Positions 13,568-17,614 of a stretch of DNA of 17,614 nt are shown here, one piece after another (position 1 is the stretch's first letter; each line of letters opens with the position of its first letter). The stretch lies in assembly GCA_947002045.1 (NCBI GenBank), contig CAMQJB010000041.1, forward strand, positions 1 through 17,614. Direction: 5' to 3'. Under the pieces are notes generated by a model. The model was not told the origin of the DNA. It searched no databases and saw only the letters and a list, made by a program, of their open reading frames with translations. This stretch comes from an uncultured Collinsella sp. (GTDB lineage Bacteria; Actinomycetota; Coriobacteriia; Coriobacteriales; Coriobacteriaceae). A program made the translations under genes and the position numbers.

Positions 13568-14128
13568 ATGAAGTTTGTTTGCCCCGTTTGCGGTTATGTG
13601 GAAGAGTTCGACGGTGACCAGCTGCCCGAGGATTTTAAGTGCCCCCAGTGCGGCGTTCCCGGTTCTCGTTTCCTGAAGCAGGAGGAGGGCCAGCTCGAGT
13701 GGGCTGCCGAGCACGTCGTGGGCGTCGCCAAGATGGAGGGCGTCTCCGAGGACATCGTTGCCGACCTGCGCGCTAACTTTGAGGGCGAGTGCTCTGAGGT
13801 CGGTATGTACCTGGCCATGGCTCGTGTCGCTCATCGCGAGGGCTATCCCGAGATCGGCCTGTACTGGGAGAAGGCTGCCCACGAGGAGGCGGAGCATGCC
13901 GCCAAGTTCGCTGAGCTCCTGGGCGAGGTCGTGACCGACTCCACCAAGAAGAACCTCGAGATGCGCGTTGAGGCCGAGAACGGCGCCACCGCCGGCAAGA
14001 CCGATCTTGCTAAGCGCGCCAAGGCCGCTGGCCTCGATGCCATCCATGACACCGTGCACGAGATGGCTCGCGACGAGGCCCGCCACGGCAAGGCTTTCGC
14101 CGGCCTGCTCAAGCGCTACTTTGGCTAA
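13568..14128 (+). CDS. Reverse-type rubrerythrin (N-terminal rubredoxin, C-terminal diiron)
   Basis: The 186-residue protein has a rubredoxin-like iron centre at the N-terminus, with C5, C8, C25 and C28 in CPVCGY and CPQCG. A ferritin-like diiron domain follows. Ligand motifs are the E72/E74 region, E-x-x-H at E107-H110, and E170-x-x-H173. Classical rubrerythrin has the opposite domain order. This arrangement is known from clostridial NADH peroxidase, which reduces hydrogen peroxide in the cytoplasm of anaerobes. The start at 13568 follows a GAAAGGA site and begins exactly at the rubredoxin domain; a longer in-frame ORF begins in the AT-rich leader and has no site. It is a single-gene unit with its own terminator. 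Codon use is strongly biased to highly used codons (GGC, CTG, AAG), which suggests high expression. Confidence 0.93.
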   Translation: MKFVCPVCGYVEEFDGDQLPEDFKCPQCGVPGSRFLKQEEGQLEWAAEHVVGVAKMEGVSEDIVADLRANFEGECSEVGMYLAMARVAHREGYPEIGLYWEKAAHEEAEHAAKFAELLGEVVTDSTKKNLEMRVEAENGATAGKTDLAKRAKAAGLDAIHDTVHEMARDEARHGKAFAGLLKRYFG

Positions 14129-14162
14129 GCCAACCGCCTGAGACATAACCTCTAGCTCGATG

Positions 14163-14192
14163 AGGCCCGGACCGCATGGTTCGGGCCTTTTT
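14163..14192 (+). terminator. Intrinsic terminator of the rubrerythrin gene
   Basis: An 11-bp stem with one G-T wobble (AGGCCCGGACC, 14163-14173, with 14178-14188) and a 4-base loop is followed by a run of five T. It lies 34 bases after the stop. The opposite strand has no T-run, so it should not serve the convergent regulator gene. Confidence 0.92.
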
Positions 14193-14199
14193 CGTGGGC

Positions 14200-15615
14200 T
14201 TATTGCAGCTGCTCTTGAAGAGCGATGAGCGACTGAGGGCTCAGGTCGTCGTATTGTATGAGGACGCGAGATGGAGCGTTCTTAGTCGATGCCCGATCAC
14301 CCGTCCACAGGCAATCGGCGATGTTGACATAGGAAATACGAGCGTCAGCAAGAGCCTTCGCGAAACTCTTCCCCGCTCCGTCCTCGGACAGGGCAACGGT
14401 GCAGTAAAGGCCCGCGTCCGCATGCTCGATCGAAACCTCCCCTGCCGGAAACGCTTTCCGCACAAGCGCCGCCAGGCCATCACGCGCCTCGCGAGCACGA
14501 ACGCGCACGCGGTTCACATGTCGCTCGTAATCACCCGATTCCAGCAAACGAGCCAAAGCGACCTGGTCAACAGAACTCACCGACGAGGCGTAAAAACCAA
14601 GGTTGCGCCTAAACCGCTCCATTAGCTCGTCGGGCAGCACCATGTACGCTAGACGCAACGCCGATGACAGGCTCTTCGAAAACGTGTTGGTGTAGATAAC
14701 CGACTGGGCGGCATCGATCGACGCGAGCGCGGGAATCGGTTTGCCGGCAAGGCGAAACTCACAATCAAAGTCATCTTCGATGAGATACCGACCCGGTCGC
14801 TCGGCGGCCCAGCTGAGCAGCGCGTAGCGACGCGCAATGCTCGTCACAAGGCCGGTCGGATACTGATGGGACGGCATCAGATGAAGGACATCGGTCCCGC
14901 TTTTCTGCAGAGTGCTCAAGACCACGCCCTCATCATCCAACGGGATATGTCGAACTTTGCAGCCCATGGCCTGATAGATGCGCGTCAGGCGCAAATAGCC
15001 CGGATCCTCAACGGCATACACCTTGTCGGCTCCAAGCAACTGAACCAACATGGTATCGAGCAGCTGGGCGCCCGCACCGATAACGATGTTGTCGGGGTCG
15101 ACATTCATACCCCTTGTCCCGCGCAGGTGGTGAGCAATTGCGCGTCGTAGCCGAGCGGTGCCCTGTGCCGGCGCAGTCGAAAAGATTTCGCGTTCGTCTT
15201 CGGATGCCAGCGTCGCCCGCAGCGCGCTTTGCCAAAGCCACGCCGCCTCCAAAGCGGAAGGAGAAAGCGCATCAAATCGCTCGACCTGTCCGTTGATATC
15301 ATGTGCGCTGGGGCCCGCGGAGACGGCATCTCGGTCGATGCCCTCCGCAGCCGAAGGCAAAACCGGTGCATCCGGAAGCTCGCAAGCGTAGTAGCCCCGA
15401 CGCGGCATTGAGCAAATATAGCCCTCGGCAAGTAACTGGTTATATGCATTCTCGATGGTAATGACACTGATTCCCAGATGACTGGCAAAGGCGCGCTTAG
15501 ACGGAAGATGTTCCCCCGCCGCAATGCGTCCAGCTACGATATCATCTCGAATTTGCTGGTAAACATACTCATAGAGCGATGCTTCGCCGCGTTTTTCCAA
15601 ATTGTAGTCAAGCAT
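14200..15615 (-). CDS. pdxR: MocR/PdxR-type GntR regulator with aminotransferase domain
   Basis: The 471-residue protein joins a GntR-type winged helix (about residues 12-78, with LPSKRAFASHLGIS) to a full-length fold-type I aminotransferase-like domain. The domain holds the PLP lysine K314 in TFSKS and the cofactor Asp region IEDDFDCEF. Such MocR proteins use PLP as effector, and the PdxR subgroup regulates vitamin B6 synthesis. Here the gene is divergent from pdxS-pdxT with a 145-base gap, which strongly supports the PdxR role. The start at 15615 has AGGTGG about 8 bases upstream; an earlier TTG start in frame has no site. Whether it activates or represses is not visible. The gene name rests on context and family; other MocR members control other pathways. 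Confidence 0.85.
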   Translation of the reverse strand: MLDYNLEKRGEASLYEYVYQQIRDDIVAGRIAAGEHLPSKRAFASHLGISVITIENAYNQLLAEGYICSMPRRGYYACELPDAPVLPSAAEGIDRDAVSAGPSAHDINGQVERFDALSPSALEAAWLWQSALRATLASEDEREIFSTAPAQGTARLRRAIAHHLRGTRGMNVDPDNIVIGAGAQLLDTMLVQLLGADKVYAVEDPGYLRLTRIYQAMGCKVRHIPLDDEGVVLSTLQKSGTDVLHLMPSHQYPTGLVTSIARRYALLSWAAERPGRYLIEDDFDCEFRLAGKPIPALASIDAAQSVIYTNTFSKSLSSALRLAYMVLPDELMERFRRNLGFYASSVSSVDQVALARLLESGDYERHVNRVRVRAREARDGLAALVRKAFPAGEVSIEHADAGLYCTVALSEDGAGKSFAKALADARISYVNIADCLWTGDRASTKNAPSRVLIQYDDLSPQSLIALQEQLQ

Positions 15616-15626
15616 GTGTTTGCCAC

Positions 15627-15670
15627 CTGACCTTATCGCGCTGTTCAATCTGGTATTAGTCTGACCTTGT
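15627..15670. promoter_or_regulatory. Direct repeats between pdxR and pdxS, candidate PdxR operator
   Basis: CTGACCTTAT (15627-15636) and CTGACCTTGT (15661-15670) are direct repeats with one difference, 34 bases apart, close to three helical turns. MocR regulators characteristically bind direct repeats in divergent promoters. A possible pdxS promoter, TTGTAA (15667-15672) and TATTTC (15690-15695) with 17 bases between, overlaps the second repeat. Confidence 0.5.
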
Positions 15671-15760
15671 AATTATCTCGAAAACTGAGTATTTCGCCAT
15701 ACCCAGCTCCCCGATAGGATGTTCCGTCAAGCAATGCACATGCCAACCAAGGGAGCAACC

Positions 15761-16651
15761 ATGGTAGAACAGACCAGCAAGGCCGATCGCGTCAAACTCA
15801 ACCGCGAGCTCGCGCAGATGCTCAAGGGCGGCGTCATCATGGACGTCACCACTCCCGAGCAGGCACGCATCGCCGAGGAGGCAGGCGCCTGCGCCGTCAT
15901 GGCTCTCGAGCGCATCCCGGCCGACATCCGTGCCGCAGGCGGCGTCTCGCGTATGAGCGATCCCAAGATGATCAAGGGCATCCAAGAGGCCGTCTCCATC
16001 CCCGTCATGGCCAAGTGCCGCATCGGTCACATTGTCGAGGCGCAGATCCTGCAGGCCATCGAGATCGATTACATCGACGAGTCCGAGGTTCTCTCCCCCG
16101 CCGATGACGTTTATCACATCGACAAGACCCAGTTTGACGTGCCGTTTGTCTGCGGCGCCCGCGATCTGGGCGAGGCGTTGCGCCGTGTTGCCGAGGGCGC
16201 CACGATGATTCGCACCAAGGGCGAGCCGGGCACGGGCGACGTCGTCCAAGCCGTGCGCCACATGCGCAAGATCCAAAAGCAGATCCGTGACGTTGTCGCT
16301 CTGCGCGATGATGAGCTCTTTGAGGCAGCCAAACAGCTGCAGGTTCCGGTCGAACTGGTCCGCGAGGTCCATGCCACGGGCAAGCTTCCCGTCGTGAACT
16401 TTGCCGCCGGCGGCGTAGCGACCCCCGCCGACGCCGCGTTGATGATGCAGCTGGGTGCCGAGGGCGTCTTTGTCGGCTCGGGTATCTTTAAGAGCGGCGA
16501 CCCCGCTAAGCGCGCCGCCGCCATCGTCAAGGCCGTGGCAAACTTCACCGATGCCAAACTCATCGCCGGGCTTTCGGAGGACCTGGGCGAGGCCATGGTG
16601 GGCATCAACGCCGACGAGATCGAGATCATCATGGAGGAGCGCGGGCGCTAG
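15761..16651 (+). CDS. pdxS: Pyridoxal 5'-phosphate synthase, synthase subunit PdxS
   Basis: PdxS builds PLP from ribose 5-phosphate, glyceraldehyde 3-phosphate and ammonia supplied by PdxT, in a dodecameric (beta/alpha)8-barrel complex in the cytoplasm. The 296-residue protein carries D28 in MDV, the ribose-phosphate Schiff-base lysine K85 in PVMAKCRIGH, the second lysine K153 in RTKGEPGTG, and the phosphate-binding glycine loops GGVATP and VGSGIFKS. Length is normal (family about 290-300). The start at 15761 has AAGGGAG about 6 bases upstream; an in-frame ATG 42 bases earlier lacks one. pdxT follows after 20 bases. Confidence 0.97.
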   Translation: MVEQTSKADRVKLNRELAQMLKGGVIMDVTTPEQARIAEEAGACAVMALERIPADIRAAGGVSRMSDPKMIKGIQEAVSIPVMAKCRIGHIVEAQILQAIEIDYIDESEVLSPADDVYHIDKTQFDVPFVCGARDLGEALRRVAEGATMIRTKGEPGTGDVVQAVRHMRKIQKQIRDVVALRDDELFEAAKQLQVPVELVREVHATGKLPVVNFAAGGVATPADAALMMQLGAEGVFVGSGIFKSGDPAKRAAAIVKAVANFTDAKLIAGLSEDLGEAMVGINADEIEIIMEERGR

Positions 16652-16671
16652 TCCAGCAGAAAGGATCGCAC

Positions 16672-17259
16672 ATGAGCGATTATGCAGACCAAACGGTCGC
16701 CGTGCTGGCGGTCCAAGGCGCTTTTGCCGAGCACGAGGCAAGACTATCTGAGCTGGGCGCGCACTGTATTGAGCTGAGGCAGGCGGCCGATTTGCAGCAG
16801 AACTTTGACCGCCTGGTCCTCCCCGGCGGCGAGTCCACCGTTCAGGGCAAGCTACTTGCCGAACTCGGTATGCTCGAGGGGCTTCGCATCCGCATTGTTG
16901 AAGGCATGCCTGTATTGGGGACTTGCGCCGGCTTGATTCTGCTGGCGCGCGACCTTGCCGCCCACGACGATAAGGGGACGCCGCGCCTGGCAACCATGGA
17001 TGTGCTCGTTGAGCGTAATGCCTATGGCAGACAGCTCGGCAGCTTTCGCACCAAGGGGCGGGTAGACGGTATCGACGGTGAAGTGCCGCTGACGTTTATC
17101 CGTGCACCCCGCATCGTCAAGGTGCACGGCAATGCCAAGGCCCTGTCCGAAGTCGATGGCCGCATCGTCGCCGCCCGTCAAGACAACCAGCTCGGCGTCA
17201 CCTTCCACCCCGAGCTCGACGACGACGCCCGCCTCCACGAGCTCTTCCTCCAAATGTAG
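16672..17259 (+). CDS. pdxT: Pyridoxal 5'-phosphate synthase, glutaminase subunit PdxT
   Basis: PdxT hydrolyses glutamine and channels the ammonia to PdxS. The 195-residue class I glutamine amidotransferase shows the strand opening VAVLAVQGAFAEH (8-20), the oxyanion-strand GGES (52-55), the nucleophile C85 in GTCAG, and the His-Glu pair H179 and E181 in FHPEL. An AAAGGA site lies 7 bases before the ATG. It is 20 bases after pdxS and almost certainly in the same transcript. Nothing unusual was seen in the residues. No tight terminator follows; the next strong secondary structure begins 39 bases after the stop. Confidence 0.96.
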   Translation: MSDYADQTVAVLAVQGAFAEHEARLSELGAHCIELRQAADLQQNFDRLVLPGGESTVQGKLLAELGMLEGLRIRIVEGMPVLGTCAGLILLARDLAAHDDKGTPRLATMDVLVERNAYGRQLGSFRTKGRVDGIDGEVPLTFIRAPRIVKVHGNAKALSEVDGRIVAARQDNQLGVTFHPELDDDARLHELFLQM

Positions 17260-17297
17260 GCAAAAACGAACGAGCGTAGATTTCCACTCTCATGCTA

Positions 17298-17357
17298 TGC
17301 AGTCGTTGGGGACGTTCTTAAACGACTAGTCCAACAAGAACATCCCCAATGACTACA
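17298..17357. repeat. 60-base imperfect palindrome with GGGGA core
   Basis: Two 30-base arms meet at the centre GACTAGTC (arms 17298-17327 and 17328-17357), with 23 of 30 positions complementary. The outer 22 positions mismatch at only three places, and each is a transition (G/A or C/T). GTTCTT and AAGAAC flank a TTGGGGA core. It lies 39 bases after pdxT and could serve as terminator or be an extragenic palindrome. Arms differ from the 8567 and 9395 elements, but the GGGGAY core is shared. Confidence 0.65.
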
Positions 17358-17387
17358 TTGCGATAGACGACCACGTTTGCCCAGATA

Positions 17388-17427
17388 AAACCGACCAAAA
17401 TAAACTTGTCCCCCTTTTGGTAGGTTT
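17388..17427. repeat. Palindrome related to the chbG-flanking elements
   Basis: AAACCGACCAAAA (17388-17400) and TTTTGGTAGGTTT (17415-17427) are inverted with a single mismatch around a 14-base centre ending in TTGTCCCCC. Right arm and centre read TGTCCCC-CTTTTGGTAGGTTT, close to TGTCCCC-TTTGTGGTGGTTT at 9395-9434. This looks like a diverged member of the same family. Confidence 0.6.
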
Positions 17428-17568
17428 GGATCAAGGCAACGCCGATATTTTGCTACCGACAGCGAAAACCCGCCAGAGCGAGGGAGGCCCTTTTGGGGCG
17501 AGATGACGCCATAGGTTGAGCATAAGTCAGCGAGCGGGTCGCATTTGTGACAACGCAACGAGAAATCA
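17428..17568. other. Non-coding stretch with possible secondary structure
   Basis: No ORF with a ribosome site is found here. ACCCGC (17468-17473) and GCGGGT (17534-17539) are complementary and would enclose about 60 bases that contain further GC-rich pairing possibilities. A hairpin follows directly at 17569. It may be part of a small RNA, a repeat, or simply decayed sequence. A minus-strand frame of 87 codons crosses this region and the palindromes but starts at TTG without a site. Confidence 0.35.
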
Positions 17569-17593
17569 AAACCACCCCTAAAAGGGGTGGTTT
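17569..17593. terminator. Perfect 11-bp hairpin near the right window edge
   Basis: AAACCACCCCT (17569-17579) and AGGGGTGGTTT (17583-17593) form a perfect stem with a 3-base loop. On the minus strand it continues TTTTGATTT, the better T-tract, so it may terminate a gene entering from beyond the window. On the plus strand TTTGCTC is poor. A subterminal transposon hairpin is an alternative. Confidence 0.6.
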
Positions 17594-17614
17594 GCTCTTA
17601 GGGTATAACCCTTG

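Noticed and set aside
15616..15760. Riboswitch upstream of pdxS
   Set aside because: The gap is short, lacks an aptamer-like conserved fold I can recognise, and a MocR regulator gene is adjacent as the simpler explanation.
17295..17558. Minus-strand reading frame of 87 codons with several Cys residues
   Set aside because: It starts at TTG without a ribosome site and runs through both palindromes, so it is probably non-coding sequence that happens to stay open.

Overview
The window is about 17.6 kb of GC-rich bacterial chromosome, with good Shine-Dalgarno sites and short intergenic gaps. The gene set is a DUF3516 Ski2-like helicase, an N-terminal-rubredoxin rubrerythrin, a MocR-type regulator divergent from pdxST, DUF2130, and a standalone HIRAN protein. 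It suggests an anaerobic actinobacterium of the Coriobacteriia, with a Collinsella-like gut organism as the best guess. That assignment is inference from protein flavour, not a search. The first ~92 bases are poly-C/poly-T low-complexity sequence and look like a poor contig end.

Layout. (1) 138-1756, minus strand: a two-gene operon with a 4-base overlap, encoding a membrane-tethered XRE/HTH protein and a membrane-anchored DUF4097 repeat protein. (2) 2024-6634, plus strand: a class I methyltransferase, a divergent TrmB-like tRNA m7G methyltransferase, and a large Ski2/DUF3516 helicase, ended by a strong hairpin terminator. (3) 6713-13311, minus strand: a DUF2130 coiled-coil protein, a ChbG/YdjC deacetylase bracketed by two copies of one palindromic element, a metallophosphoesterase, a 59-aa charged small protein, a HIRAN protein, and an alcohol dehydrogenase/aldehyde dehydrogenase pair. 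(4) 13568-14128, plus strand: a reverse-type rubrerythrin with its own terminator. (5) 14200-17259: a MocR/PdxR-type regulator divergent from pdxS-pdxT, the R5P-dependent pyridoxal 5'-phosphate synthase. (6) 17260-17614: 355 bases without a convincing gene, holding two more palindromes, a candidate structured segment and a terminal hairpin.

How the genes fit together. PdxST makes PLP, and the adjacent PLP-fold regulator is well placed to sense it. The ADH/ALDH pair interconverts alcohol, aldehyde and acid using NAD(P). The rubrerythrin is a peroxide-detoxifying protein typical of anaerobes. Block 2 is plausibly RNA-modification and RNA-remodelling work. The least explained part is the HIRAN / small charged protein / phosphoesterase stretch, together with the GTCCCC-containing palindromes that recur in the window. 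No tRNA, rRNA, CRISPR array or intact transposon was seen.
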